DNA of 64,000 nt from CAVSRC01 sp963830205 (GTDB lineage Bacteria; Pseudomonadota; Alphaproteobacteria; Rhizobiales; Kaistiaceae): NCBI GenBank assembly GCA_963830205.1, contig CAWHLP010000041.1, positions 248,001 through 312,000 of the forward strand, given 5' to 3'. Both the position numbers and the translations under genes were made by a program. A model generated the notes under the pieces. It searched no databases. It worked only from the letters and a program-made list of their open reading frames with translations, and had not been told where the DNA came from. This document shows positions 46,392 through 56,279 of the stretch, piece by piece (position 1 is the stretch's first letter; each line of letters opens with the position of its first letter).

Positions 46392-47405
46392 ATGAACCGG
46401 GAAGCCCGCATTGCCCAAGGCGCCACTGCGCTCGACCGTGTGCTCACGCTGGAACTCGTGCGGGTCACCGAAGAGGCCGCCGTGGCGGCGGCGCGCCTGC
46501 GCGGGCGCGGCGACGAGATGGCCGCCGACCGGGCGGCGGTGGAAGCCATGCGGCGCGAGCTCAACCGCCTGGACATCCGCGGCACGGTGGTGATCGGCGA
46601 AGGCGAACGCGACGAGGCGCCGATGCTGTTCATCGGCGAGGAAGTCGGCAACAAGCGCGGTCCGGCCGTCGACATCGCTCTCGACCCGCTGGAAGGCACG
46701 ACGATCGCAGCCAAGAACCTGCCCAACGCCATTGCCGTGGTCGCCATCGCCGAATCCGGCACTCTGCTCAACGCGCCCGACGTCTACATGGACAAGATCG
46801 CCATCGGCCCCGGCTATCCGACCGGGCTGGTCGATCTCGACCGCTCGCCGACCGACAACATCCGGGCCCTGGCGGCGGCGAAGGGCGTGCCGGTGAGCGA
46901 GGTGACCGCCTGCGTTCTCGACCGCCCGCGCCATGCCAAGTTGATCGACGAGATCCGCGCCACCGGGGCGGCCATCCGCATGATCGGCGACGGCGACGTC
47001 GCCGGCATCATCGACGTGACCGAGCCGGAGCGCACCGGCATCGACATCTATCTCGGCATCGGCGGCGCGCCCGAGGGCGTGCTGGCGGCCGCGGCGCTGC
47101 GCTGCACGGGCGGCCAGATGCAGGGGCGGCTGGTGATCAGCTCCGACGAGCAGCGCGATCGCGCCCGCCGCATGGGCGTCACCGACGTCGAGCACAAGTT
47201 CGACATGAGCGAACTGGCCAGCGGCGAGGTGCTGTTCGCGGCGACCGGCGTCACCGACGGCGACCTGCTCACCGGCGTCAAGTTCGGCAAGCGGGCGATC
47301 ACCACGCATACCATCGTCATGCGCTCGTCATCGGGCACGGTGCGCTGGATCAGGGCGCACCATCAGAACGTCGACAAGTTCAACGCCGGCGAAGACTCGC
47401 TGTAG
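46392..47405 (+). CDS. glpX: Class II fructose-1,6-bisphosphatase GlpX
   Basis: This gluconeogenic phosphatase converts fructose-1,6-bisphosphate to fructose-6-phosphate. It is 337 aa from the ATG at 46392; a TTG directly before it could add one residue. Metal and substrate motifs are GEGERDEAPMLFIGE, DIALDPLEGTT and the late GIGGAPEGVLAAAALRC. GGAG is 6 bases before the ATG. hom is 39 bases upstream, and recJ follows after a convergent small gene, the usual Hyphomicrobiales order. Confidence 0.96.
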   Translation: MNREARIAQGATALDRVLTLELVRVTEEAAVAAARLRGRGDEMAADRAAVEAMRRELNRLDIRGTVVIGEGERDEAPMLFIGEEVGNKRGPAVDIALDPLEGTTIAAKNLPNAIAVVAIAESGTLLNAPDVYMDKIAIGPGYPTGLVDLDRSPTDNIRALAAAKGVPVSEVTACVLDRPRHAKLIDEIRATGAAIRMIGDGDVAGIIDVTEPERTGIDIYLGIGGAPEGVLAAAALRCTGGQMQGRLVISSDEQRDRARRMGVTDVEHKFDMSELASGEVLFAATGVTDGDLLTGVKFGKRAITTHTIVMRSSSGTVRWIRAHHQNVDKFNAGEDSL

Positions 47406-47421
47406 CAGCCCGGCCGCGCAC

Positions 47422-47462
47422 TAACAAAACCCCCGGGGGAGCCGTGACGGCCGCCCCGGGGG
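47422..47462 (-). terminator. Terminator for the proline-rich protein gene, between convergent genes
   Basis: CCCCCGGGG (47430-47438) pairs with CCCCGGGGG (47454-47462), and an inner GCCG/CGGC extends the stem. On the minus strand the hairpin is followed by TTTTGTTAG, so it ends the gene at 47484. It may also stop glpX transcripts. Confidence 0.75.
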
Positions 47463-47483
47463 AATGGTGTTGGCGCACCGTCC

Positions 47484-47888
47484 CTACGGAATCGTGCAGA
47501 GACGCCGCGGCCCGTAATAGGGCTGATACGTGCAGCTACGCGCGTCAAACGACCGGTAGGCGGCCGCGCATTCGTACACGTTGCAGTAGCGTGGCGCCGG
47601 ACGGACATAGAGCGGCGGCGGCGGTGGCGGCATACGACGGACCACCGGCGGTCCAACGTAGATTCCGACACCCGGGCCGCCAAAGACCGGCGGTGGCGGG
47701 CGACGGATCACGGGCGGTCCGACGTAGATTCCAACACCGGGGCCGCCAAAGACCGGCGGCGGCGGTGGTGGCGGTCCACCCCAAGGCGGCGGAGGCCTCC
47801 AACCGGGTGGGGCGGCGAGGGCAGCCTCGCTGACCATCATCATCCCCGCCAGAGCAACCATTGCTCCGACTGCGAGTTTCTTCAGCAT
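47484..47888 (-). CDS. Proline-rich secreted protein with tandem repeats
   Basis: This 134-aa protein has a signal peptide (KKLAVGAMVALAGMMMVSEAALA). The mature region is dominated by proline. It contains two tandem copies of FGGPGVGIYVGPPV-I/V-RR separated by proline runs. The C-terminus (YCNVYECAAAYRSFDARSCTYQPYYGPRRLC) has four cysteines and resembles the end of BA14K-like lectin-type proteins of Hyphomicrobiales. GAGGAG lies 10 bases before the ATG at 47888, which decides that start over GTG 47897. It is probably a cell-envelope protein; function unknown. Confidence 0.8.
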   Translation of the reverse strand: MLKKLAVGAMVALAGMMMVSEAALAAPPGWRPPPPWGGPPPPPPPVFGGPGVGIYVGPPVIRRPPPPVFGGPGVGIYVGPPVVRRMPPPPPPLYVRPAPRYCNVYECAAAYRSFDARSCTYQPYYGPRRLCTIP

Positions 47889-48159
47889 TTCGCGCACTCC
47901 TCAGATGCCCCCATCTGATCGTGCCCCGGCTAACGCTCTTTCCCGACAATGCGTTGGAGCGCGTCGCCCCGAGGCGCCTTGGAATTTGGGCCCTCATCGG
48001 TGTCCACAGACGCGACTTGAAAGCACATGGGGCAATTTGCCCGGTGCCGCCCCACGGCGGACAGCGGCGCGGTCCCGCGTTATGCATGAAGGCATGGCAC
48101 AGGCAGCCCCCACGATTCGCGGTGACCAGGTCGAGGCCGGCCCCGACCGTCGGACGTTC

Positions 48160-49937
48160 ATGGGGGTGGCAGCGCTCGCTCACCGGCCGCCAATGGCTCG
48201 AGCGGCTCGATGCGGCCGGCGCCAATGTGGCGCTCGCCATCGCCCAGCGCCATCAGGTGAACGACATCGTGGCGCGCGTCCTGGCGGGACGGGGCGTCGG
48301 CGTCGACGAGGCGCCGGCTTTCCTGGCGCCGAGCCTGAGGGCACTGATGCCGGATCCCTCGCTGCTGACCGACATGGAAGCCGCGGCGGAACGCATTGCC
48401 GATGCGGTCATGGCCGGCGAGCGCATCGCCGTCTTCGGCGACTACGACGTGGACGGGGCCTCGTCGGCGGCGCTGCTTGCGCGCTTCCTGCGCCATCAGG
48501 GGCTCGACCCCACCGTCTATATCCCCGACCGCCTGTTCGAGGGCTATGGGCCGAACCCGGAGGCGCTGCGCATGCTGGCCGGGCAGGGCGCCCGCCTGAT
48601 CGTCACGGTCGACTGCGGCTCGACCAGCTTCGAGGCGCTGGCCGAGGCGGAGGCGCTCGGCGTCGACGTGGTGGTGATCGACCATCACGAACTCGGCACC
48701 GAGCGGCCGCCGGCACGCGCTTTGGTCAATCCCAACCGCCAGGACGACCTTTCCGGTCTTGGTCACCTCGCCGCCGTCGGCGTCACCTACATGGCCGTGG
48801 TGGCGGTCAACCGGCTGCTGAGGACTCGCGGGTGGTACGGCCCCAACCGCCGCGAGCCCGACCTGCTGCAATGGCTCGACCTGGTGGCGCTCGGCACGGT
48901 CTGCGATGTGGTGCCGCTGGTCGGGCTCAACCGCGCCTTCGTCGCCAAGGGGCTGATGACGCTCGCCCGCCGCGGCAACCGCGGGATCGCGGCGCTGGCC
49001 GACGTCGCTCGGCTGGGTGGTCCGGTGACGCCCTATCATCTCGGCTTCCTCCTCGGCCCCCGCATCAATGCCGGCGGACGCATCGGCGACGCGGCGCTGG
49101 GGGCGCGGCTGCTCGATCAGCGACGATCCGGCCGAGTGCGCGCGGATTGCCGGCGAACTCGACCGGCTCAACGGCGAGCGCCAGGCGATCGAGGCCCGGC
49201 AGTTGGAGGAGGCGATGGCCGAGGCCGACGCCGAGATCGGCGGCGGCGAGGGGCCGGCGGTGCTCATCACCGCCAATCGCGGCTGGCATCCGGGCGTCGT
49301 CGGACTGATCGCCTCGCGCCTCAAGGACCGCTACCAGCGGCCGGCGATCGCCATCGCCATGGCGGCAAACGGCACCGGCACCGGATCGGGACGCTCGGTC
49401 GTCGGTGTCGACCTGGGGGCGGCGGTGCGCAGTGCGGTCGAGCAGGGGATCCTGGTCAAGGGCGGCGGCCACGCCATGGCCGCCGGGCTCACCGTGGCCG
49501 AGGCCCGGCTGGGCGACCTCCGCGCCTTCCTCGAACAGAGCCTGGCCGAGCGGGTCAAGGCCGTGGCCGGCATCCATGCGCTTGCCATCGACGCGGCGCT
49601 CACCGCGCGCGGCGCCAGCCTCGACCTGATCGCGGCGGTGGACAAGGCGGGCCCGTTCGGCGCCGGCCATCCCGAGCCGATCTATGCCTTCCCGTCGCAC
49701 CGCATCGACTATGCCGATACGGTCGGCAACGGCCACGTCCGCCTGACGCTCGCCGCCAATGACGGCGCCACCATCAAGGCGGTGGCCTTCCGCGGCGCCG
49801 GCTCGCCGCTCGGCGAGGGGCTGCTCAAGGCGCGCGGACGCAACCTGCACATCGCCGGCGCGCTGTCGATCGACCACTATCAGGGCCGGCGCACGCCGAG
49901 CCTCCGCGTCATCGACGCGGCAGAACCGGCTACCTGA
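48160..49937 (+). pseudogene. recJ: Single-stranded-DNA exonuclease RecJ, two frameshifts
   Basis: This is a 5'-to-3' single-strand exonuclease of recombination and mismatch repair. DHH-family motifs are present: VFGDYDVDGASS, VTVDCGSTS, VVIDHHELG and LGPRINAGGRIGDA. The DHHA1 motif is GGGHAMAAG, and a C-terminal OB segment contains GNGHVRLTLA. The frame changes near 48171 and near 49114-49120. Removing one base at each gives 591 aa with an ATG at 48160 (MGVARSLTGRQW). As RecJ is widely conserved and everything else is intact, sequence error is likelier than gene loss. Literal ORFs are 47861-49762 and 49068-49937. Confidence 0.9.
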
Positions 49938-49982
49938 GCCCGGCTCGCCAGCCAGGCGTCGCTGGGGCTTGTGGTGGCGTTA

Positions 49983-50093
49983 CCTCTCCCCATTGGGGAG
50001 AGGTCGGCGCGTAGCGCCGGGTGAGGGGGAGCCGAGCCATCCGGACAGGCTCTCGCCCCCTCACCCTGTCCCTCTCCCCGCCGGGGAGGAGGG
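49983..50093. repeat. GC-rich intergenic hairpin pair, related to 25189-25258
   Basis: CCTCTCCCC-ATT-GGGGAGAGG, then a TCGGCGCG-TAGC-GCCG spacer and GTGAGGGGG. After 25 bases come CCCCTCACCC and CCTCCCC-GC-CGGGGAGG-like arms. The outer GTGAGGGG and CCCCTCAC also pair. Same kind as the 25.2 kb copy. It lies between recJ and the YkgJ gene, which are convergent. Confidence 0.6.
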
Positions 50094-50130
50094 GGGACGA
50101 ATACGGCGACAGCGCGGAAAGACGATCCGC

Positions 50131-50511
50131 TCAGTTGTTCCAGGTGGTGGAGATGTAGTCCTTGTCTTCGAGCGCGCGCCGCTCGAAGGACAGGAAATCG
50201 TAGTAGCCGCAGCGGGCGGTGCCGGGGAAGGCGCGGCAGATGTGCGGCCGTGATTCATAGACCGTGCAGCGGCGCGTCTCGGTATCGATGAACTGGCAGA
50301 TCGTGCCGAAGTGCTCATCCTTCTGGTGGCGCAGAATCTGCGACTTGCCGTCCTGCGACTTCTTGGTGAACTTCTTCCGCGCCTTTTCAGGGGTGATGCC
50401 GAAATGCTTGGCCAGGCGCCGGATGTCGGCGTCGGTGGCGCCGATCTCGGCATAGGAGCAGCAATAGGCCGGGCACTTGGAGCAATTGAACTGGTTCTTG
50501 GGGGCGCTCAT
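50131..50511 (-). CDS. YkgJ family cysteine cluster protein
   Basis: This 126-aa protein has the cysteine pattern of the YkgJ (zinc- or iron-chelating) family. FNCSKCPAYCCSY holds C10, C13, C17 and C18; later ones are C72 (GTICQF), C82 (RRCTVY), C92 (PHICRAFP) and C101 (ARCGYYDFL). The ESRPHICRAFPG stretch is the family signature. The ATG at 50511 is chosen because the frame further upstream reads as unrelated sequence. Biochemical function is unknown. The adjacent gene encodes a thiol-redox protein on the same strand. Confidence 0.9.
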   Translation of the reverse strand: MSAPKNQFNCSKCPAYCCSYAEIGATDADIRRLAKHFGITPEKARKKFTKKSQDGKSQILRHQKDEHFGTICQFIDTETRRCTVYESRPHICRAFPGTARCGYYDFLSFERRALEDKDYISTTWNN

Positions 50512-50618
50512 CGACGGGGAGAACCTGATTTGAGAATCGGTGAAGCGCACATGCTTCCACACGGCTCGGGCAAGCGCCATGGATTGCGGGCGGAATTCGC
50601 TCGTGGCGTGCCGCCGCC

Positions 50619-51726
50619 TCACACCTTGCCGAGCCAGAGGGTGGCCAGCATGCCGATGCCGAGCAGCAGGATGATGATCCCGGCGAAGAGGTGCAGCCGG
50701 CGCAAGTTGCGCGCCCGCCATTCCTCCGCCAGTTCGGCCGTGGTCAGGCCGAAATAGACCGCGGCGGTGATGGCGATCATCGGCAGGACGAAGATCAGGT
50801 TGTAGAGCACCAGCCAGGCCAGCGCCTGGGGCCGCGTGGCGGTTCTGCCCAGAAGTCCAAGGATGACGATGTACGGCCCCGACGTGCAGGGCAGCAGGAA
50901 CAGGCTGACGACAAAGCCGGTGAAGAAGGCGCCGGGCACCGAGGTGACCCGTTGGATGATCCCCTTCATCGCCGGGCGCCAGGAGCGCGGCACCTCCATG
51001 ACGAACCATTTGCCGTACCAGAGGTAGTCCTTGAGATTGAACAGGCCAATGAGGATGGCGAGGACGCCGACCACGACGTAGATGGCTTGCGTCGCCCCGG
51101 CCGCCTCGACCGCCGAATAGACCCCGAGGCCCATCAGGTAATAGGAGATGAAGACCGCGAGCGAGAAGGCGAGGCCGGCATAGAGCACCCGCCGCCGGTT
51201 GCCGGCGCCGAGCACCGCCGTGATCAGAATGATCAGCACGGCGAAGGCGCAGGGGTTGATGGCATCGACCGCTGCCGCGGTCACCACCGCCGTCAAGGTG
51301 AGGGTGGGCGCGACGCCGCCGGCCGACCCCGCCAGGCGGTCGAGCGGCGCCGGGCAGCCATCGGCGATGCAGGCGCCGATCTTCTGCTCGAGTTCCGGCT
51401 TCATGTCCTCGGCGAAGCCGACGATGACGTCGTTGCCGATGAACAGCGTCGGCACGCCCCGGATGGTGGTGCCGTAGGCTGCGGTCAACTTCTCAAACAA
51501 GGCGACGTTGTCCGTGTCGAAATAGATCTCGCGCTCGTCGAGCCGGATCTCGGGATGCTCCGCCTTGGCTTCGGCGAGGTACTCCCGCATCGCCGCGCAA
51601 TAGGGGCAGCCGCGGCCGTAGAACAGCACCATGTCGACCGGCTTGCCGCTCGCGGCGAAGGCCGGCGTGGGGACGGGGGCCGCGGACAGGATGAGGGAGA
51701 GGATCAGGAAGAAGGATCTTGGCCAT
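50619..51726 (-). CDS. Thioredoxin-like domain fused to a CcdA/DsbD-type membrane domain
   Basis: A secreted thioredoxin/glutaredoxin fold with active site CPYC (FYGRGCPYCAAMREYLA) is joined to a six-helix CcdA-like electron-transfer domain. That domain has its two cysteine motifs, AINPCAFAVL and FLLPCTSGPYI. It probably moves reducing power from the cytoplasm to the periplasmic thioredoxin domain. The literal frame runs to an ATG at 51818. However, an ATG at 51726 gives a proper signal peptide (MAKSFFLILSLILSAAPVPTP) if one base near 51717 is dropped, for a 368-aa protein. The fusion order, thioredoxin first, is the reverse of DsbD. Confidence 0.85.
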
Positions 51727-51950
51727 GCTTGCCCTGGCCCCGTGCCGATCGCAACGGCTACATTAAAACCATTGAAATATATAGCGAATTTCCGCCTGAC
51801 TGCCTTGACCGAGGTCAAAGGCCGGCGGCCGCGGGATGGCGCTGATCGACGCAGCCGAGCGGACCGGTTGATCGGAACGCGATTTCTCGCGATGAATGGG
51901 CGGGTGCGGCGCTATTGGAGGCGCTGCTTCAGGTAATGGGTTGTCTTGCC

Positions 51951-52685
51951 ATGCGCGGGCGCAGCATTCCGCTCTCACCGATCCGCAAGCTGGTGGTGGA
52001 CCTGACCGTGCTCCGCGCGCCCACCGTGCCGGTGCAGCGGGTCATGCACCTGAAGCCGGTGATGGAGGCGCGCGCGGCGCTTGCCGACCGGCCGGCATGG
52101 GCTTCGCTGTTCGCCAAGGCCTTCGCCCTTGTTGCCGTCGAGATCGCCGATCTCAGACGGGCCTACGTCAAGGTCCCGTGGCCGCACCTCTACGAATATC
52201 CGCAGAGCACGCTGTCGATGGTGTTCGAGCGCGACTGGCACGGCGAGATGGTGATCCTGACCACGCTCATGCGCTCGCCGGAGACGATGCCGCTGAAGGC
52301 GCTCAGCGACGCCATGAAGCGACCAAGGACAAGCCGATCGAGGACAACCGCGACTTCCAGCGGATGTTCTCGCTCGCCCGGTGGCCGACGCCGCTCCGCC
52401 GCCTGATCTGGTGGCTCGGCCTCAACATTGGCCGCCAGCGCGGCAACTATTTCGGCACCTTCGGCATCACCGTCTATTCCGGGCCTGGGGGCGGAGTCGC
52501 TGCATCCTTTGTCGCCGCTGACCGCGACCATGAACTGGGGCGTCATCGCCGATGACGGCACGGTCAGCGTGCGCATCATGTACGACCACCGCGTGCTCGA
52601 CGGCTCGATGGTGGCGCGCACGCTCGGGCGCATCGAGGACAAGATGCTCGGCCCGGTGCTGGACGAGCTGAAGGGGATGCGGTGA
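51951..52685 (+). pseudogene. 2-oxoacid dehydrogenase E2-type acyltransferase domain protein, two compensating frameshifts
   Basis: This resembles the catalytic domain of lipoamide acyltransferases without lipoyl or E3-binding domains. It opens MRGRSIPLSPIRKLVVDL and goes on VPVQRVMHLKPVMEAR, LYEYPQSTLSMVFERDWHGE and IEDNRDFQRMFSLARWP. It ends with NWGVIADDGTVSVRIMYDHRVLDGSMVARTL, where DHRVLDG replaces the usual DHRxxDG active site. The frame slips near 52319 (a base missing) and near 52484 (a base extra). Corrected, it is 244 aa. Stand-alone proteins of this kind are of unknown substrate. Confidence 0.75.
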
Positions 52686-52687
52686 TA

Positions 52688-52749
52688 GATGGTGAATGGT
52701 GAATGGGCAGCGTCTTCTGCCGCTTACCATTCACCATTGACCATTCACC
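52688..52749. repeat. Long inverted repeat between the E2-like gene and the UspA gene
   Basis: ATGGTGAATGGTGAATGG on the left mirrors CCATTCACC-ATTGA-CCATTCACC on the right, about 20 bases apart. GGTGAAT units repeat on both arms. It lies between two convergent genes and may act as a bidirectional terminator, though T-runs are weak. Confidence 0.6.
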
Positions 52750-52756
52750 GGTCCGC

Positions 52757-53599
52757 TCAGTGCGCCATGAGCACCGGCAGGGTGGTCTCGGCGATGATGT
52801 GGCTGGTGGCGCCGCCGAAGATCATCTGGCGCAGGCGGCTCTGGGTGTAGGCGCCCTTGACCACCAGGTCGCTGCCGGCGGCCAGCGCCTCCTCCAGGAT
52901 GGCGGCGCCGGGCGAGCGCGCGCCGCGCTGCACCGTGACGACTTCGCTGGCGATGCCGTTCAGTTCGAGATGGCGGGCGACCTCGGCGCCGCTCGGCCCC
53001 GACACGCCGACGCCCTCGACCACCTGCACGACGACATGCTGGGCCCGCCTGATCAGTGGCATGGCGGCGGCGATGGCGCGCGCCGTCTCGGTGCTGCCGT
53101 TCCAGGCGATGGTCACCGATTGGCCGATCTGGTCCGGCGCCGCCGGCGGGGCGATGAGGATCGGGCGGCCGCTGTCGAAGAGGGCCGCTTCCAGCGTGCT
53201 CATGTGCGGGCTGGCGGCAGCCGACCCTGGCCGGCCGACCACGGTCACGTCGAAGACGCGGCCGCGGGTGCCGAGGAAGCCGTCGCCGGCGAGCGCACGC
53301 GGGTTCCAGGCAAAGCCCGGCGCGCCCGTCCCGTCGCCGGCCGGGGCGACGCCATGCTTGGCCATGGCGCCCTCGAACAGCTTCTTTGCTTCCGCCGCCG
53401 CCGCTTCGTCCTGCTCGGCCAGGTCGGTCGGGTAGACGACCATCGAGCCGATGCCCTCGGCGGCGACCAGGGTGTTGAGTTCCGGGGTGAGGGCGAAGCC
53501 CTCCAGGTAACTGTCGAACATGCGTGCCAGCAGGCAGGCCGTGGACAGGGTCGATTCGATCTGGCTGTTCCGCTCGACGGGGACAAGGATCGTCTTCAT
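52757..53599 (-). CDS. Universal stress protein, two UspA domains
   Basis: This 280-aa protein has an N-terminal Usp half (MKTILVPVERNSQIESTL) and a C-terminal half (VTIAWNGSTETARAIAAAMPLI) ending with the nucleotide-loop-like DLVVKGAYTQSRLRQMIFGGATSHIIAETTLPVL. That segment is the typical GxxxxS/G-R-x-x-x-x-x-G-S/T pattern. The first half has lost the loop. Role in stress or starvation is inferred from the family only. It is divergent from the MFS exporter. Confidence 0.92.
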   Translation of the reverse strand: MKTILVPVERNSQIESTLSTACLLARMFDSYLEGFALTPELNTLVAAEGIGSMVVYPTDLAEQDEAAAAEAKKLFEGAMAKHGVAPAGDGTGAPGFAWNPRALAGDGFLGTRGRVFDVTVVGRPGSAAASPHMSTLEAALFDSGRPILIAPPAAPDQIGQSVTIAWNGSTETARAIAAAMPLIRRAQHVVVQVVEGVGVSGPSGAEVARHLELNGIASEVVTVQRGARSPGAAILEEALAAGSDLVVKGAYTQSRLRQMIFGGATSHIIAETTLPVLMAH

Positions 53600-53746
53600 G
53601 GCATTGACCACTTGGAAAGGGATCGGAATACGCCAAGACTATACAACGAATCCTCGCCCAGCCCGCCCCCCGTTCGGCAACCCATTCCCGCCCATGGCCA
53701 AACCCCTCGATTTTTCCCCACCTTTGCACACCGGTGCGGCAGTCCG

Positions 53747-55195
53747 ATGAACCGCTTCCTGTCGCTGTTTCCCTCGATCATGCTGCCGATGTTCCTGGCG
53801 ATGGTCGACGGAACCATCGTTTCCGCGGCGCTGCCGGTGATCGCCGGCGAACTGGGCGAGGCGCAGCGCATCTCGTGGGTGGTCATCGCCTATCTGATGG
53901 CGGCAACCGTCGCCTCGCCGGTCTATGGCCGGCTGGGCGACAGTTTCGGGCGCAAGCGGCTGATGTACGTGGCGCTGGCCATCATCGTCGTCGCCACGGT
54001 CCTCTGCGCGCTGTCGCCCAACGTCGACCTGCTGATCGCCGCCCGCGTGCTCCAGGGGCTGGGCGGCGGCGGCCTGATGACCCTGTCGCAGGCCCTGATC
54101 GGCGAGGCGGTGCCGCCGCGCGAGCGCGCCCGCTACCAGGGTTTCCTGGCGTCGGTCGCGGTGTTCTCCAACGCCTTCGGTGCCGTCGCCGGCGGCCTGC
54201 TCACCCAGCATCTCGGCTGGCGCTCGATCTTCTTCGTCAGCGCGCCGGTCGGCCTGCTGGCGATGCTCCTGCTCCTGCGCCTGCCGGGGCAGGTGCCGAA
54301 GCGCGAGCCGTTCCGCTTCGATGCCGGCGGACTGGTCCTGTTCATCGTCTTCATCGTCTCGACCCTGGTGATGTTCCGCGAGGTTCAGGAGTTCACCGCC
54401 GCAATTCTGGTTCCGGTGGCGGGGCTGCTGGCGCTCAGCGTCGCGGCCGCCATCCTGCTCGTCTGGCACGAGCGGCGGGCGTCCTCGCCGCTGTTCCCGG
54501 TCTCCCTGTTCCACAACCCGACCATCTGGCGGAGCGACGCGCTCGCTTTGTTCCATGGCGCGGCCCTGGTCTCGGTCATCACCTTCCTGCCGATCTATCT
54601 CAGCGTCGGCCTGGGCTGGAACGCCGGCGCCATCGGTGCCTCGCTGCTGCCGGTCACGGTCAGCGTGCCGTCCGGATCGATCATCACCGGCATTGCCGTC
54701 AGCCGGACCGGCTACACCGCGATCTTCCCGTCGGTCGGCCTGATCGTCGCCATCCTGGTTCTGGTGGCGGCGGGCGTCCTGCTGCCGCATCTCACCGGCG
54801 TTCAGCTTTCCCTGCTTCTGGGGGTGGCCGGCCTGTTCATGGGCACGGTCATGGGGGTGGTTCAGGTGACGGTGCAGAGCGCCGCCGGTCCCGGCATGCT
54901 CGGCACGGCGGCGGCATCGGTGCAGTTCTCGCGCTCGATCGGGGCAGCGCTGGGCACCGCTCTGGTCGGCGTCGTGCTGTTCTCCACCATGGCCGCCATC
55001 GACCCCGATGCCGGCCATGCCTTCGCGATGATCCTGCAGCAGGGGGCGGATGCCCTGGCCTCGATGAGCGCCGATCGTGTCGCCGCGATCGAGGCGGGGA
55101 TCACGACGGCCTTCCAGGCCGCGTTCTTCACCATCGCCGGCTTCGTGAGCGCCGCGATGGTTCTGGCGTGGCTGCTGCCGCTGCGCCGGATTTAG
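53747..55195 (+). CDS. MFS multidrug exporter, 14-helix DHA2 type
   Basis: This 482-aa drug:proton antiporter has motif A-like GRLGDSFGRKRLM after helix 2. Motif C is spread over helix 5 (SVAVFSNAFGAVAGGLL). The opening FPSIMLPMFLAMVDGTIVSAALPVIAGEL carries motif D1 with an aspartate in helix 1. It resembles EmrB/QacA relatives; the exported compound is unknown. The ATG at 53747 has no clear ribosome site, but upstream in-frame residues are not transporter-like. It is convergent with the ABC ATPase gene, 1 base apart. Confidence 0.92.
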   Translation: MNRFLSLFPSIMLPMFLAMVDGTIVSAALPVIAGELGEAQRISWVVIAYLMAATVASPVYGRLGDSFGRKRLMYVALAIIVVATVLCALSPNVDLLIAARVLQGLGGGGLMTLSQALIGEAVPPRERARYQGFLASVAVFSNAFGAVAGGLLTQHLGWRSIFFVSAPVGLLAMLLLLRLPGQVPKREPFRFDAGGLVLFIVFIVSTLVMFREVQEFTAAILVPVAGLLALSVAAAILLVWHERRASSPLFPVSLFHNPTIWRSDALALFHGAALVSVITFLPIYLSVGLGWNAGAIGASLLPVTVSVPSGSIITGIAVSRTGYTAIFPSVGLIVAILVLVAAGVLLPHLTGVQLSLLLGVAGLFMGTVMGVVQVTVQSAAGPGMLGTAAASVQFSRSIGAALGTALVGVVLFSTMAAIDPDAGHAFAMILQQGADALASMSADRVAAIEAGITTAFQAAFFTIAGFVSAAMVLAWLLPLRRI

Positions 55196-55196
55196 G

Positions 55197-56269
55197 CTAG
55201 CGGATGCGCTGGCCTTCGGTGTCGAAGAGGAGGACGGTGGCCGGATCGAAATGCGCCGCGTAGGGCTGGCCGGCCTTGAGGTCGCGGCCGTCCTGGGTGG
55301 CGATGGTGACGACGCTGCCCTTGCCGTGGCGGGCATAGACGAACGTCTCCAGGCCGAGATGCTCGATCATCTCGATCATCAGGTCGAGCTGAGCCGAGCC
55401 GCTGGCGTTGAAATGGCCGGGGCGCAGGCCGACCGTCACGTTGGTGCCGTCGGCGGGCATCGACGCCAGGCCGGGGAGGGCGATCTCGTGATCGTCGTAG
55501 GCCGGCAGGCGGATGACCGTCCGCCCCTTGGCGACAACACCGGCCAGGAAGTTCATCTTGGGCGAGCCGATGAAGCCGGCGACGAACAGGTTGTCGGGAT
55601 CGTCGTAGAGCTGAGCGGCGTGCCGACCTGGGCGACGGCGCCATCGCGCAGCACGACGATCTTGTCGGCCAGCGTCATCGCCTCGACCTGGTCGTGGGTG
55701 ACGTAGATGATCGTCGTCTTCAGTTCCTTGTGCAGGCGGGCGATCTCGATGCGCATATGGACGCGCAGCTCCGCGTCGAGGTTGGACAGCGGCTCGTCAA
55801 AGAGGAAGACCTTGGGGTGACGCACGATGGCGCGGCCGATGGCGGCACGCTGGCGCTGGCCGCCGGAGAGCTCCTTCGGTCGCCGGTCGAGCAGCGGCTC
55901 CAGCTCCAGGATGCGCGCGGCTTCCGCCACCTGTCTGGCGATTTCGGCCTTGGCAACGCCGGCGAAGCGCAGCGCGAAGCCCATGTTCTCGCGTACCGTC
56001 ATGTGCGGATAGAGCGCATAGGTCTGGAAGACCATGGCGATGCCGCGCTTGGACGGATCGACATCGTTCATCCGCTGCCCGTCGATCGTGAGCTCGCCCG
56101 CCGTGATCGATTCGAGCCCCGCGATCATGCGCAAGAGCGTCGACTTGCCGCTGCCCGAGGGGCCGACGAAGACGACGAACTCACGACTATCGATGTCGAG
56201 GTCGACCCCCCGGATCACCTTGACGGCACCGAAGGACTTGTGGACCCCACGCAGCTTCAGCTCGCTCAT
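55197..56269 (-). pseudogene. Sugar ABC transporter ATP-binding protein (UgpC/MalK type), one frameshift
   Basis: This cytoplasmic ATPase powers the sugar importer encoded upstream. Walker A is VGPSGSGKSTLLR, the signature LSGGQRQRAAIGRAIV, and Walker B VFLFDEPLSNLD. The regulatory C-terminal TOBE domain continues in another frame (MNFLAGVVAKGRTVI, then VGLRPGHF and VYARHGKG). A base seems missing near 55613-55616, where GTPLELYDDPDNLF is expected. Adding one gives 357 aa, a normal length. It is the last gene of the operon, 10 bases after the hydrolase. Literal ORFs are 55553-56356 and 55197-55556. Confidence 0.88.
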
Positions 56270-56279
56270 CGCTCCTTCC

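Noticed and set aside
53639..55336. A 565-residue frame opposite the MFS exporter
   Set aside because: Low-complexity Gln/Arg/Asp-rich translation, a shadow of the transporter codons.
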